A stretch of 64,000 bases of DNA from JBHHUI01 sp965248775 (GTDB lineage Bacteria > Chloroflexota > Anaerolineae > Anaerolineales > JBHHUI01), in contig OZ252150.1 of the NCBI GenBank assembly GCA_965248775.1, positions 1,984,001 to 2,048,000 of the forward strand. The letters are read 5' to 3'. The position numbers and the translations under genes are program-made. Below, piece by piece: positions 8,241 to 17,166 of the stretch (position 1 is its first letter; each line of letters begins with the position of its first letter). Below the pieces are notes generated by a model that saw nothing but the letters and a program-made list of their open reading frames with translations, was not told the origin of the DNA and did not search any database.

Positions 8241-9059
8241 GGTAGTGGTTACATGTTGACTGATGAGTCTGGAAAAAGTAAGTTGTTGGCCTGCCAAACA
8301 GAGGAGCGCCAAAATGATCCAGAGTGTCATCACGCATGAGTGTTCAAAGTGCAGGAGCCTCAACATTGTCAAGAATGGTACAGACTATAAAGGCGGTCAG
8401 AAGTTTCATTGTCTCGATTGCGCCGCTTATGGAATGTTGGAACCGCAAAGCCGTTCTTATCCTGAGTTCATCAGAGAATTTGTCCTACGCACCTATCGAG
8501 AGCGAGCCAGTATGCGCGGCATTGAGCGCATCTTTGGCATCGCGCGGCAGACATTAGCACGCTGGATTCTGGAGAAGGCCGGCGCTATGCCGAACCTGGC
8601 TGACACTTTAGAAACCGTAAAAACGGATGATGTGCTGGAATTGGATGAATTATGGTCATTTGTACGCACAAAAAACGATAAACGTTGGATATGGGTCGCG
8701 CTGTGTCGGCGCACGCGCCAAGTGGTGGCCTATTTTATTGGCGACCGCAGTGAAAAAAGTTGTCGCGCGTTATGGAAATCCATCCCAGCATCCTACAAAG
8801 CGTGTTGCTCCTTCAGCGACTTCTGGCACGCTTACCAGAAGGTTTTACCAAACGACACTCACCAAAGTGTCGGCAAAGAAAGCGGCCAGACATCTCACGT
8901 GGAACGCTGGAACAACACCTTGCGCCAGAGACTGGCTCGCTTCGTGCGCAAAACTCTTTCTTTCTCCAAGTCCGACGTTTACCATGAAGCTGTACTCAAG
9001 TTGTATCTCCATTACTACAATACAGCGTGGTCCCCATCAGTTACCATGTAACCACTACC
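8241..9059 (+). mobile_element. IS1-family insertion sequence, copy 1 (819 bp)
   Basis: Ends are the inverted repeat GGTAGTGGTTACATG (8241-8255 and 9045-9059), extending imperfectly to the ACTGATG typical of IS1 ends. Length and encoded protein are identical to copy 2 at 41210-42028. Unlike copy 2 it has no flanking target duplication (TTTTCTTG left, GACCCTGC right), so DNA next to it was deleted or recombined after insertion. It truncates the solute-binding-protein gene on its right side. Confidence 0.88.
8314..9051 (+). CDS. IS1-family transposase (single-frame InsAB type)
   Basis: 245 residues. The N terminus has a zinc-ribbon (CSKC...CLDC, residues about 10-34) and an HTH around GIERIFGIARQTLARWI, corresponding to InsA. 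The C-terminal catalytic part has DELWSFV, VAYFIGDRS, the second Asp in CSFSDFWHAYQKVLP and the Glu in HVERWNNTLRQRLARFVRKT, corresponding to the InsB DDE domain. Classical IS1 uses a frameshift between insA and insB; here both are in one frame. Start set at ATG 8314 because GAGGAG lies 7 bp upstream; an in-frame upstream start at 8263 is less likely. Confidence 0.9.
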   Translation: MIQSVITHECSKCRSLNIVKNGTDYKGGQKFHCLDCAAYGMLEPQSRSYPEFIREFVLRTYRERASMRGIERIFGIARQTLARWILEKAGAMPNLADTLETVKTDDVLELDELWSFVRTKNDKRWIWVALCRRTRQVVAYFIGDRSEKSCRALWKSIPASYKACCSFSDFWHAYQKVLPNDTHQSVGKESGQTSHVERWNNTLRQRLARFVRKTLSFSKSDVYHEAVLKLYLHYYNTAWSPSVTM

Positions 9060-9354
9060 GACCCTGCGCAAGCGGTACGACTGTGATACTCCACTCGTTT
9101 GTCGCGTTGAAATCATCGATCATTGCTACAAGGCCTTCTTCAGTGCCGCGGCTGAATTGATGCCAGTAGATGACAACCTTGCCAGTTGGATCAACACCTG
9201 CGAGCGGATCGTTAGGGTCCAGCTCTTCAGCCGCAGGCTCTTCAGCCAGTGCTGCTGGCGCTGCCTCTTCCGCAGGCGCCGCCGGAGCACATGCCGTGAG
9301 CATTATGGCAAAAATGACCAGGAGCCCGAAAAGCACGTTTCTAAATTTGGGCAT
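9060..9354 (-). pseudogene. Sugar ABC transporter solute-binding lipoprotein, N-terminal fragment
   Basis: Only ~98 codons remain before the IS1 end. A lipoprotein signal peptide with lipobox LTACAP is followed by an Ala/Glu-rich linker and the start of a family-1 binding protein (VDPTGKVVIYWHQFSRG, MIDDFNATN). It lies 115 bp downstream of the permease 3' fragment on the same strand, so before the inversion the order was permease 1, permease 2, binding protein. The C-terminal ~350 residues are absent from the window, which fits an IS1-associated deletion. Confidence 0.85.
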
Positions 9355-9469
9355 TATTAGTATCTCCTCTATATCTTGTACGGGTATTTCACGGAATTAT
9401 GTAGGGGTCGGGTCATATGTGGGCGATCATGTCATAGGCATCTCCTCCAATCTGCTGGTATTGCGAAGG

Positions 9470-10090
9470 CTAGCCGCGAATTCCGCTGCGGGCAATACTC
9501 TCAGTAAATTGTCGTTGGGCGATGAAATAAAGTATCAGAAGTGGCAACATCGTAATGACGGCGCCGGCCATTTGCCAGTGGATCTGCGCGCCCGCTTCGT
9601 CCAGAAAATTCGTAAGGCCGACTGCAATCGGTCGCCATTCAGGCGAACTCGTTACCAACAAAGGCCAGGCCAGCGCATTCCACGAGGAAAAGAAAGCAAG
9701 CACGACCATCGTCATGATTGGAGCTCGTGAAAGTGGCAAAACCATAGTAAAGAGGAAGCGCCAGTGACCCGCGCCATCCATGCGGGCTGCATCGAATAGA
9801 TCGTTTGGAATTTGCTTAAAGAACTGCCGGAGCAGGAAAATGAAGAAAACACTACCCATGAATGGAACGGTAAGGGCCGGCCAGTTGTCAATCCATTTCA
9901 AAGGGCCTATACGACCAAACCAGGTCACAATCAGAAAATTGGGGATGGTCTGCACCATCTCTGGGATCATGAGCGAGACTAACAATACTGTGAAGATGAT
10001 CTCGCGCCCATAGAATTCAATGCGGGCAAACGCATACGCTGCCAGAATACTGGTGATCATCAAGCCCACGAGTGTGATGGTAGTTATCAA
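9470..10090 (-). pseudogene. Carbohydrate ABC permease (MalG type), 3' part, inverted
   Basis: About 206 codons give five membrane segments and the EAA signature DLFDAARMDGAGHWRFLFTMVLPLS (quoted in part: AARMDGAGHWRFLF), ending in the usual ARSGIRG-like tail. It lacks the N-terminal domain and first transmembrane helix, which lie at 5148-5450 on the plus strand. Reversing the intervening segment makes one continuous gene. The TTG at 10090 is not a real start but part of the old reading frame. Confidence 0.87.
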
Positions 10091-10404
10091 TTCCGAAGGA
10101 TCACCTTTGCCTCGATGGCCTCCCGCAAGATTGCATTAGGCGATCCCACATCCCCCTTATCCTCCGGCGTAATCGTCGCAGCCTTTAATCCAAGACCCGT
10201 CGCGTTCATTGCCCTGGCCGCCGCGCCAACAACTTCATTTTTCGTCGCGCGCCGGTTCTCCAAACTCAGATCGAAGCGCTTGAATTCAAGCTGCACGCGC
10301 GTAACTTCAGTCGCGAGTACGCGCAGACTCTCATCGAGCAACTCCGGCCCAGTCTGATCACCATCAAGTACAACAATCGTCTTCGTATTCATCAAGGTTC
10401 TCAT
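10091..10404 (-). pseudogene. Isocitrate/isopropylmalate-family dehydrogenase, 5' part, inverted junction
   Basis: The N terminus TIVVLDGDQTGPELL, then LENRRATKNEVV, LKAATITPEDKGDVGSPN and ending EAKVILR, belongs to the NAD(P)-dependent beta-decarboxylating dehydrogenases. The frame stops three codons after the junction with permease sequence. Its continuation (GRRIPGVLPVGG) is at 5451-6225 on the other strand. Start may be Met at 10404 or 10392 (MNTKTIVV); neither has a clear ribosome-binding site. Confidence 0.85.
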
Positions 10405-10527
10405 TAAAATTAGGATGGAACAGCATTATAAAGCAGCGCTCTAATTTCTGAACGCAATAGCTCCGGTTGTGAGCACGCAGATGTTATCGGTCGGTGAAAA
10501 AAGCCGCACGGTTTTACCCCACCCCAA

Positions 10528-10599
10528 CCCCTCCCCGCCTGCAGGGAGGGGCTTTCCTAGCCTTCTGATTATGTTCCCCCTCCCCGAATCGGGGAGGGG
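10528..10599. repeat. Two GC-rich hairpins (CCCCTCCC / GGGAGGGG)
   Basis: The gap 10405-10713 has no gene. It holds CCCCTCCC-(8 nt)-GGGAGGGG at 10528-10551 and a near-perfect palindrome with 11-bp arms CCCCTCCCCGA/TCGGGGAGGGG at 10577-10599, preceded by CACCCCAACCCC. Such paired C-rich/G-rich hairpins are common as dispersed intergenic repeats. No T-tract follows, so they are not convincing terminators. Confidence 0.5.
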
Positions 10600-10644
10600 T
10601 GAATTCCTGACATCATTTGCTCGCACATCCCCATTGTTTCTGGT

Positions 10645-10672
10645 TTGATATGTATTGACGCCATGCTAAAAT
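10645..10672 (+). promoter_or_regulatory. Candidate sigma-70 promoter for the 10714 gene
   Basis: TTGATA (10645-10650) and TAAAAT (10667-10672) spaced by 16 bp, about 42 bp upstream of the ATG at 10714. Confidence 0.45.
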
Positions 10673-10713
10673 CAAGCCCGTCGTTACACGCGTTAGAATT
10701 CCAAGGTAGCCCT

Positions 10714-11076
10714 ATGACAACTGAATTTACACCTGAAACTCGCAAGACAAACATCTACGCCATTGTGAGCGGAAACGCCGCCCTATTCGGTTGGGTACTC
10801 GGGGGAATGCCCACTTGCCTGGGTGTTTTTTTTCCACCTATCCTTTTCTGCACCATCCCTATTTTTATTGTCCTCTCATCTGTGGGTGCATTCACTGGTT
10901 ATCGAGCCCGTCAGATGTTCGCAGAAGGTCATGGTATGCCGCGATTAAAACCAGCGGCGATGATAGGCCTGATCGTTGGCAGTGCGGGCGTTGTTGTCGG
11001 ATTGTTGGCGGGCTGTCTACTTATCCTCGGGGCTATCTTTATCGGCCCACTCTTCTTGCAGGAATTGATGCAATAA
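10714..11076 (+). CDS. Small membrane protein (DUF4190-like), unknown function
   Basis: 120 residues with a short cytoplasmic N terminus, then three predicted membrane segments (around YAIVSGNAALFGWVLGG, ILFCTIPIFIVLSSVGAF, and IVGSAGVVVGLLAGCLLIL). No catalytic motif is visible. Start at ATG 10714 (MTTEFTPETRK), with a weak AAGG 8 bp upstream; an upstream in-frame Met at 10645 would overlap the predicted promoter. The following membrane gene begins 30 bp downstream and may be co-transcribed. Confidence 0.65.
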   Translation: MTTEFTPETRKTNIYAIVSGNAALFGWVLGGMPTCLGVFFPPILFCTIPIFIVLSSVGAFTGYRARQMFAEGHGMPRLKPAAMIGLIVGSAGVVVGLLAGCLLILGAIFIGPLFLQELMQ

Positions 11077-11106
11077 TTCGGCATTTAAATCTCGAAGTCC
11101 TGCAGC

Positions 11107-12483
11107 ATGTCAGATAATTTCGTAATCATCGTCGAAGTCATAACATTTGGATTTGTCGTCTGGCTGGGCTTGTATCTGTTGGCGCGTGACTTCTCCAACC
11201 TACGCTTGCGATTTTCAGGATTGGGGCTTTTGGTGTACGCCCTCGCACTCGGGGGTGACGTTCTTCAGCTAGGCACAGCCGAGGTTTCTGCCCGCTGGTA
11301 TTTACCCCTCTTGTTTCTACCCGCTGTATTCTGGCTCGGCACGAGTCTGGTGTTAATCCAGCCTACGGGTTCGCTCTCATCTGTTACCAGAACCCGGCTT
11401 ACCTGGGGCATTCCGTTGGCTGCGTTGGTCGTTTATTTCGTAGTTGCGATTACTGGAATTGAGAGCAGTGCAGGCATTCCAAGCACTGGCTATTTTGTTC
11501 TGGCTGGGTTGGCCGGGCTGCTATTGCTCAATGCAGTTGTGCTGGTGGGCTTCACTGCGCGACAGGATAAGCAGCGCCCCACACTTGGCGTGTTGCTGGT
11601 TGCCTCAGCATTTTTAGGGCTCTCGCTCGGGTTGTTATTACTCCCGATCGAATTCCTGCCACGCGGCTGGCTACTGCTTGGCATTTCGCTCGACATTGAG
11701 ATCATCGGACTCGCGATTGCGGTCGCAGATGCTTTGGATGCCGGCGAAAATATTCGTCCGGATATTCTGCGCTCGTTTGCATCGTCTGCCTTAGTCGCAA
11801 TCCTATTTGGTGGGCAGGTGGGGCTGGTGATGGCATTGGCGACCGGGTCTACCATTCCGATGCTCGCACTGCTCCTCGCAGTGTTGACAGCGGCTGTGAC
11901 GGTGCAGACATTGTCCGATCCGATTCAGGCCGGGCTGGATCGCCTGATCTTTGGGAGAGGTCCGGGCATTACCCGCGCCCGATCTGATCTGCGGCGCACG
12001 GCCAGTGCCCTCTCGCGGAGCACTGCCGCACCGGACTTGACCAATCTCGACGAAAAGGATTTCTCACGGCTGGCCCGACGCGCGCTCAGCCATTACAGCG
12101 ATTTACCACGACTTGCAGCCAGCCCACTCACCGGCTTGCCGGAAGTTGGAAAGCGTCTCTCGAATCGCAGTGCGCCCGACAATACACTTGAACGGGCAGG
12201 TGAATTGAAGGCCATGTAGGATGAGAGTATTCAACGGCTAAAGCCGCGTGGAGAGACCGACTTTGGCACGACGGACGAATGGCGTTTCTTCAACGCGTTG
12301 TACTATCCTTACGTGCTTGGGCTGCGGCCATACAGCCGTCGTACCGATGTAGACGAATTGAGTGCGGATGAGAGGCGGGCTTTGGATTGGTTCCACTCTC
12401 AGGTGCCGGAACGCACCCTCCACAACTGGCAGAATGCCGCTGCCCGCCTCGTGGCACAGGATTTACGCGAATATTCCGACTGA
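11107..12483 (+). pseudogene. Large integral membrane protein with in-frame TAG at codon 371
   Basis: The N-terminal 250 residues are strongly hydrophobic with about eight transmembrane helices, followed by a soluble region (RARSDLRRTASALS, FSRLARRALSHYSDLPRLAASPLTGLPEVGKRL). A TAG at 12217-12219 ends the frame after ELKAM. The same frame continues for another 87 sense codons, with conserved-looking sequence (RPRG-like LKPRGETDFGTTDEWRFF, NALYYPYVLGLRPYSRR), to TGA at 12483. The natural protein is therefore probably ~457 residues, and the amber codon is a nonsense mutation, a readthrough site or an error. Function unknown; it lies upstream of a two-component system. Confidence 0.65.
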
Positions 12484-12588
12484 ATAAAAACAATTTGGCA
12501 GTAATTGGCAGTGCTGTGGATAGACTCGGCAGTGTACCTAGGCGTATTGTGGACCCAATCAATTCAATTTCCCGTAGGAGGGATTCAA

Positions 12589-13020
12589 ATGTCCGCACAA
12601 ACGCAAGTAAGTCTAGCTTCAAGAAACACAGATTGGGAACCGCGGTTGCGAACGATCTTATATGCCAACGTGGCATTCACTACAATAAGCGCACTTGTAT
12701 TACTGCTCGCCTCCAGCGCTGTTGCTCAGTTTATGGGCCTCGCAAATGGCAGCATCCTTCTCGCCGTGGGTGTGGGTCTGGCTATCTTCGCCGCCGACGT
12801 GGCTTGGGTCGCGACACGCGACAACCTGAACCGATCTTATGTAACAACCATTGCTATCGCTGATGTGCTCTGGGTGGTCGGCAGCGTTGTCTTACTTGTC
12901 GGCGGTTGGGTCGAGTTCACGACCGCTGGAAAGTGGGCAGTGGCGATCATCGCCGACATCGTCGGAAGCTTCGGCCTTTTGGAATTTTACGGCCTGATGA
13001 AGTGGAAGCAGCAGTCGTAA
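12589..13020 (+). CDS. Small integral membrane protein, unknown function
   Basis: 143 residues with four predicted membrane helices: ILYANVAFTTISALVLLLA, GSILLAVGVGLAIFAADVAWVA (part), TIAIADVLWVVGSVVLLVGG and WAVAIIADIVGSFGLLEFYG. No recognised catalytic residues. The start ATG 12589 has a strong GGAGGG 8 bp upstream, which overrides a longer in-frame reading from 12505. It lies between the TAG-interrupted membrane gene and the sensor kinase. Confidence 0.7.
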   Translation: MSAQTQVSLASRNTDWEPRLRTILYANVAFTTISALVLLLASSAVAQFMGLANGSILLAVGVGLAIFAADVAWVATRDNLNRSYVTTIAIADVLWVVGSVVLLVGGWVEFTTAGKWAVAIIADIVGSFGLLEFYGLMKWKQQS

Positions 13021-13201
13021 ACCCATTATTGTTCGGGCGCTCCACAACAAGGTGTTTGGGGCGCCTGAACCACCCATCCTCTGCTTCCCCCCGAGTCCAC
13101 ACTCCCCTTCCGAATATAAATTACGCCCATACTGTAAGCAGATAACAATGCGCGCGTTCGGTAGTATACTTTCCGCGTGTTGTTATGATTTCCCTAAACT
13201 A

Positions 13202-14365
13202 ATGGCCGATCAATTGGAGGTAGACGCTCAACAGCTTCGGCAGCGCAATCGGGAGCTATTGATCCTGAATGCCATTGCAGAGGCACTCAACCGCGAAGTT
13301 GACCTCGACCGTGCGCTGGAAACTGCGTTGGCACAGGCAGCCGATTTAATGCAATTACAGACAGCCTGGATCTGGCTGTTGGACGAGGATACAGGTAAGT
13401 CTTACTTAGCCTGTTCTCAGAATCTCCCCTCGGCGTTGCTTGATAATCCACGTCGCATGGAAGGCAACTGTTACTGCCTCGATACCTACCGCGAGGGCGA
13501 TCTGGATGGAGCAGCCAATGTCAATGTTGTTACCTGTAGCCGCCTGAAAAATCTTGTCGATGGCACCGATGGATTGCGCTATCACGCCAGCATTCCGCTG
13601 TATGCCCACGAGAAGAAACTGGGCGTACTGAATGTCGCTAGTGCCGACTGGCGCGAGCTGTCTGAGGATGATCTGCGAATATTGCACACATTCGGTGATA
13701 TGTTAAGCATTGCCGTGGAACGGGCGCGTCTATATGCGCATAGTGTCCGACTTGGTGCGGTCAACGAAAGAGTCCGGCTAGCGCGCGAATTGCACGATAC
13801 GCTGGCACAAGGCTTAGCGGGTGTGACACTGCAACTCGAGTCCGCCGAGGCTCTCCTCGAAACCGAAAATTCGTCGGAAAAAGTCCGGAACGTCGTCCAT
13901 CGCGCGCTAGATCTCACACGCTCCAATTTAGAAGAGGCGCGCCGTTCAGTACTTGATCTCCGCGCCGCTCCTTTGGAAGGACGTCGCTTATCAGTAGCGC
14001 TCCATGATCTCGTCAGAGAAGCTAATCAGGAAGGCGCGATCAAAGTTGAATTCGAAACCAGTGGCGCAAATCGTCCGATAGCCGCGCGACTCGAAGTTGG
14101 CATTTATCGTATTGCGCAGGAAGCGATCACAAACGTTACCAAACACTCGAACGCCTCCGTAGCACAAGTAAGCCTCGTTGTAAGCCCTAGCATGGCAACA
14201 CTGAAAGTGATGGATAATGGCGAGGGGTTCGATACGCAACAAGTTCCAAAAAATCGATACGGCCTTATCGGCATGACCGAACGTGTGCATCTACTTGGCG
14301 GCAAGTTGCGGTTGGAAAGTACACCTGGAGAAGGCACGCTGGTCGAGGCACAATTGCCTTTATAA
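13202..14365 (+). CDS. GAF-domain sensor histidine kinase (NarX/LiaS-like, HisKA_3)
   Basis: 387 residues, no transmembrane segment, so probably cytoplasmic. A GAF domain occupies about residues 20-175 (ETALAQAADLMQLQTAWIWL ... PLYAHEKKLGVLNVAS). The HisKA_3 dimerisation and phosphoacceptor box ERVRLARELHDTLAQGL puts His near residue 197. The HATPase region has EVGIYRIAQEAITNVTKHSNA (N box, quoted in part), DNGEGFD (G1) and YGLIGMTERV (G2). Start chosen at ATG 13202 because residues upstream are not conserved-looking. Four bp before the response regulator, forming a two-component operon. The signal is unknown; Cys residues in the GAF (CYCLDTYREG, VTCSRL) could sense redox or bind a cofactor. 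Confidence 0.88.
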   Translation: MADQLEVDAQQLRQRNRELLILNAIAEALNREVDLDRALETALAQAADLMQLQTAWIWLLDEDTGKSYLACSQNLPSALLDNPRRMEGNCYCLDTYREGDLDGAANVNVVTCSRLKNLVDGTDGLRYHASIPLYAHEKKLGVLNVASADWRELSEDDLRILHTFGDMLSIAVERARLYAHSVRLGAVNERVRLARELHDTLAQGLAGVTLQLESAEALLETENSSEKVRNVVHRALDLTRSNLEEARRSVLDLRAAPLEGRRLSVALHDLVREANQEGAIKVEFETSGANRPIAARLEVGIYRIAQEAITNVTKHSNASVAQVSLVVSPSMATLKVMDNGEGFDTQQVPKNRYGLIGMTERVHLLGGKLRLESTPGEGTLVEAQLPL

Positions 14366-14368
14366 GTT

Positions 14369-15025
14369 ATGAGTGATTCTAAATCGGAAACTATTCGAAT
14401 CTTGATTGTGGACGATCATCCGGTAGTGCGAGAAGGATTGGCAGCAATCCTCGCCACGCAAAAAGAATTCGATGTCGTTGGCGAAGCCGGAAACGGTGCA
14501 GAAGCGGTGCGGCTGGCAGCGCAGCTCGACCCGGATGTGGTTTTACTCGATCTGGAAATGCCAGAGATCGATGGCGTAGAGGCACTTCGACAGATGCGCG
14601 CAGCAGATGCGGAACTACGCGCGATCGTCTTCACAGCTTACGATACGGACGAACGCATCCTTGCCGCAGTCCGTGCCGGTGCGCAGGGCTATCTTCTGAA
14701 GGGCACGCCGCGCGAAGAGCTTTTTGAGGCCATCCGTGTCGTGCATGGCGGCGGATCTTTATTGCAGCCAATCGTCGCATCCAAGCTGCTTCAGACTGTG
14801 AGCCGCGATCAAGCGCAAATAGAACACGAAGCACTCACCCGACGAGAGAGTGAAGTCTTGCAACTTATGGCGCGGGGTTTGCAAAACAAGGAAATTGCAG
14901 CAGAGCTTGTCATTAGCGAACGGACAGTTAAATTCCACGTCAGTTCCATCCTAGGAAAGCTGGGTGCAGGCAACCGGACTGAAGCTGTGCGGATCGCGAC
15001 CCAACGGGGTCTGGTGGAACTGTAA
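14369..15025 (+). CDS. NarL/FixJ-family response regulator
   Basis: 218 residues. The receiver domain has the acidic pair in ILIVDDHPVVREGL, phosphoacceptor Asp61 in VVLLDLEMPEIDG, Thr in IVFTAYD and Lys in GYLLKGTPREEL. The LuxR-type HTH at about 150-212 reads LTRRESEVLQLMARGLQNKE, then ISERTVKFHVSSILGKLG. It is the cognate partner of the GAF kinase 4 bp upstream. The downstream MFS gene starts 5 bp after the stop and is a likely co-transcribed target. Confidence 0.92.
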   Translation: MSDSKSETIRILIVDDHPVVREGLAAILATQKEFDVVGEAGNGAEAVRLAAQLDPDVVLLDLEMPEIDGVEALRQMRAADAELRAIVFTAYDTDERILAAVRAGAQGYLLKGTPREELFEAIRVVHGGGSLLQPIVASKLLQTVSRDQAQIEHEALTRRESEVLQLMARGLQNKEIAAELVISERTVKFHVSSILGKLGAGNRTEAVRIATQRGLVEL

Positions 15026-15765
15026 GGGCATGACGATCCAAGCAACGGCTATTGGTGAACAAAAAGAGAACGAATTCCAAACCGGGCAAGTCATTACAAT
15101 TGTCGGAGGACACGTTGTTCACGACACTTATTCTGCATTCCTCGCGCCCATACTACCTCTCCTGATCGAGAAGCTCTCCCTCTCCCTCACGCTAGCGGGT
15201 TCCTTGCCCGCTTTTATTCAACTCCCTGGTCTACTTAATCCATTCATCGGCTACCTCGCCGACAGGGTGAGTCTGCGCTATTTTGTAATATTCGCTCCGG
15301 GAGTGACGGCGACCATTTTCAGCGCGATCGGTCTGGCGCCAAGCTACTTCGCCCTGGCTGCAATTCTGCTGCTCGCCGGTGTGAGTGTGGCGGCCTTTCA
15401 TGCCCCAGCGCCAGCGATGATTGGCCGTATAGCAGGAAAGCGTGTCGGGCGCGGGATGAGTCTGTTTATGGCAGGCGGCGAACTGGGCCGCACTATTGGA
15501 CCTCTGCTGGCCGTATGGGCTGTCTCAATCTGGACATTGGATGGGATGTACCGCGTTGTAGTAATCGGCTGGGCTGCCACCTTCATACTATTATTACGTT
15601 TGCGAGCAATTCCAGCCCGGACGGAGCAGCGTCTCAGCCTGCGGGAGATTGCCCCGACCCTGCGCAGCCTTTTCATTCCATTGTCTATATTTGTATTATT
15701 CGGGTATGTGGATGAAAGTGTGTAAATGGCAAGTCTCTTGCAGCTAGAAATAGCAAGGAGACAAC

Positions 15766-17025
15766 ATGCCAACACAAAAAGCACGTACACAGGAAATCCT
15801 ATCGAAACATGGGCCGGCAGTCGAACAACTACAGGCCGAACTGCTGAGCGCCGAAAGTGTCGATGACTTTTTCGGCAAAGATGGTATCTTCGCTAGGCTG
15901 TTCGGGCAGACACTAGAGAAGCTGATGGAAGCCGAGTTGAGCGAGCACTTAGGCTACGAGCGCTATCAAGCGCAAGGGCACAACTCAGGCAACAGCCGCA
16001 ACGGGAGCCGCAAGCGTAAGCTAAAGACTTCGGGCGGCGAGACGGTGGTGAACGTACCGCGCGACCGCAACGCTACTTTCCAGCCCGAGATCCTGGAGCG
16101 CAATCGCACGCTGAGCAACGAGCTGGAAGAAAAGATCGTGTACCTGTATGCCAAGGGCACCTCCACGCGCGATATCGAAGCCACCATGCGTGACCTGTAT
16201 GGGGTCCATGTTTCCGAAAGCCTGGTCAGCAAGGTCACCGATAAGATCTGGCCGGAAGTCGAAGCCTGGCAGAACCGACCGCTGGCCGCAGTCTATCCAC
16301 TCTTGTATCTGGATGCCCTATTCATCAAGCTGCGGCGTGACAATCAGGTTGCCAGCGTCCCGGTCTATGTGGTGCTGGGGGTGGACATGGACGGCCACAA
16401 GGACGTGCTCGGGCACTGGGTCGGGAATTCCACGGGCGAAAGCGCCAATTTCTGGCTTTCGGTACTCTCTGACTTGCAAACGCGCGGCGTGCAGGATATC
16501 CTCATCGCCGCAGTGGATGGTCTCAACGGCTTTTCAGAATCCATTGAGGCGCTTTTCCCGCAAACCATCGTCCAGCGTTGTATTGTGCATCAAATCCGGC
16601 ATAGCCTGAAATATGTCACCTGGACCGACCGCAAAGACTTCACCCGCGACCTGCGTAAAGTCTACCAAGCCAGCACGCTCGAACGCGCTGCCGCTGCCCT
16701 GGACGAGCTCGAGCAGAACTGGAGCGAGAGCTATGCTATGGCCGTCAAGTCCTGGCGGGCCAACTGGGCCGAGCTAAGTGCTTTCTTCGATTTCCCGCGC
16801 GAGATCCGGCGCTTGATGTACACCACCAATGCCATCGAAGCTTACAATCGCCAACTGCGCAAAGTCACCAAGACCAAGGGCGCTTTGCCCTCCGAAAAGG
16901 CGGTCCGTAAATTGCTTTTCCTGGTCAGTCAAAATGCCAGTGCCAAATGGACCACGCCCATGCGCGATTGGGCCAAAATCCTGAACCAGCTTGCTATCCG
17001 CTTTGAGGGGAGGTTTGAATTCTAA
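15766..17025 (+). CDS. IS256-family transposase
   Basis: 419 residues, full length for the family. The catalytic Asp residues are in LYLDALFIKLR and ILIAAVDGLNGFSESIEALF, followed by the family signature FPQTIVQRCIVHQIRHS; the Glu lies in the helix around TTNAIEAYNRQLRKVTKTKG. The N-terminal region has GYERYQAQGHNSGNSRNGSR and PRDRNATFQPEI, also typical. The start ATG has AAGGAG 5-6 bp upstream. No frameshift or internal stop, so it is probably active. Confidence 0.93.
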   Translation: MPTQKARTQEILSKHGPAVEQLQAELLSAESVDDFFGKDGIFARLFGQTLEKLMEAELSEHLGYERYQAQGHNSGNSRNGSRKRKLKTSGGETVVNVPRDRNATFQPEILERNRTLSNELEEKIVYLYAKGTSTRDIEATMRDLYGVHVSESLVSKVTDKIWPEVEAWQNRPLAAVYPLLYLDALFIKLRRDNQVASVPVYVVLGVDMDGHKDVLGHWVGNSTGESANFWLSVLSDLQTRGVQDILIAAVDGLNGFSESIEALFPQTIVQRCIVHQIRHSLKYVTWTDRKDFTRDLRKVYQASTLERAAAALDELEQNWSESYAMAVKSWRANWAELSAFFDFPREIRRLMYTTNAIEAYNRQLRKVTKTKGALPSEKAVRKLLFLVSQNASAKWTTPMRDWAKILNQLAIRFEGRFEF

Positions 17026-17030
17026 ATGCC

Positions 17031-17166
17031 AACAAACAGGCGTTGTCCCAGCCTAATCGCTGGTTTGTGGCTGTCAAGGGCGCTACTCCAATTCAGCTCG
17101 ATTTGCTCTGAACCCCTTGACAGCCCCTGCGCTCAGCGATTGCTGGACAACCAGCGCCTGTTTGTT
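17031..17166. repeat. Long imperfect inverted repeat in the 3' region of the IS256
   Basis: Between the transposase stop and the right end, 17031-17080 and 17113-17166 are imperfect complements over about 50 bp. They include AACAAACAGGCG / CGCCTGTTTGTT and GGCTGTCAAGGG / CCCTTGACAGCC. The transcript would fold into one long hairpin with a ~32-nt loop. Confidence 0.6.

Noticed and set aside
5450..10090. Assembly chimera as the sole explanation of the split genes
   Set aside because: A single misjoin would make one false junction; here two junctions are exactly reciprocal. A flipped contig segment cannot be fully excluded without reads, so this stays as a stated alternative.
13052..13201. N-terminal extension of the GAF kinase
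   Set aside because: Pro/His/Ser-rich non-conserved sequence before the natural start at 13202.
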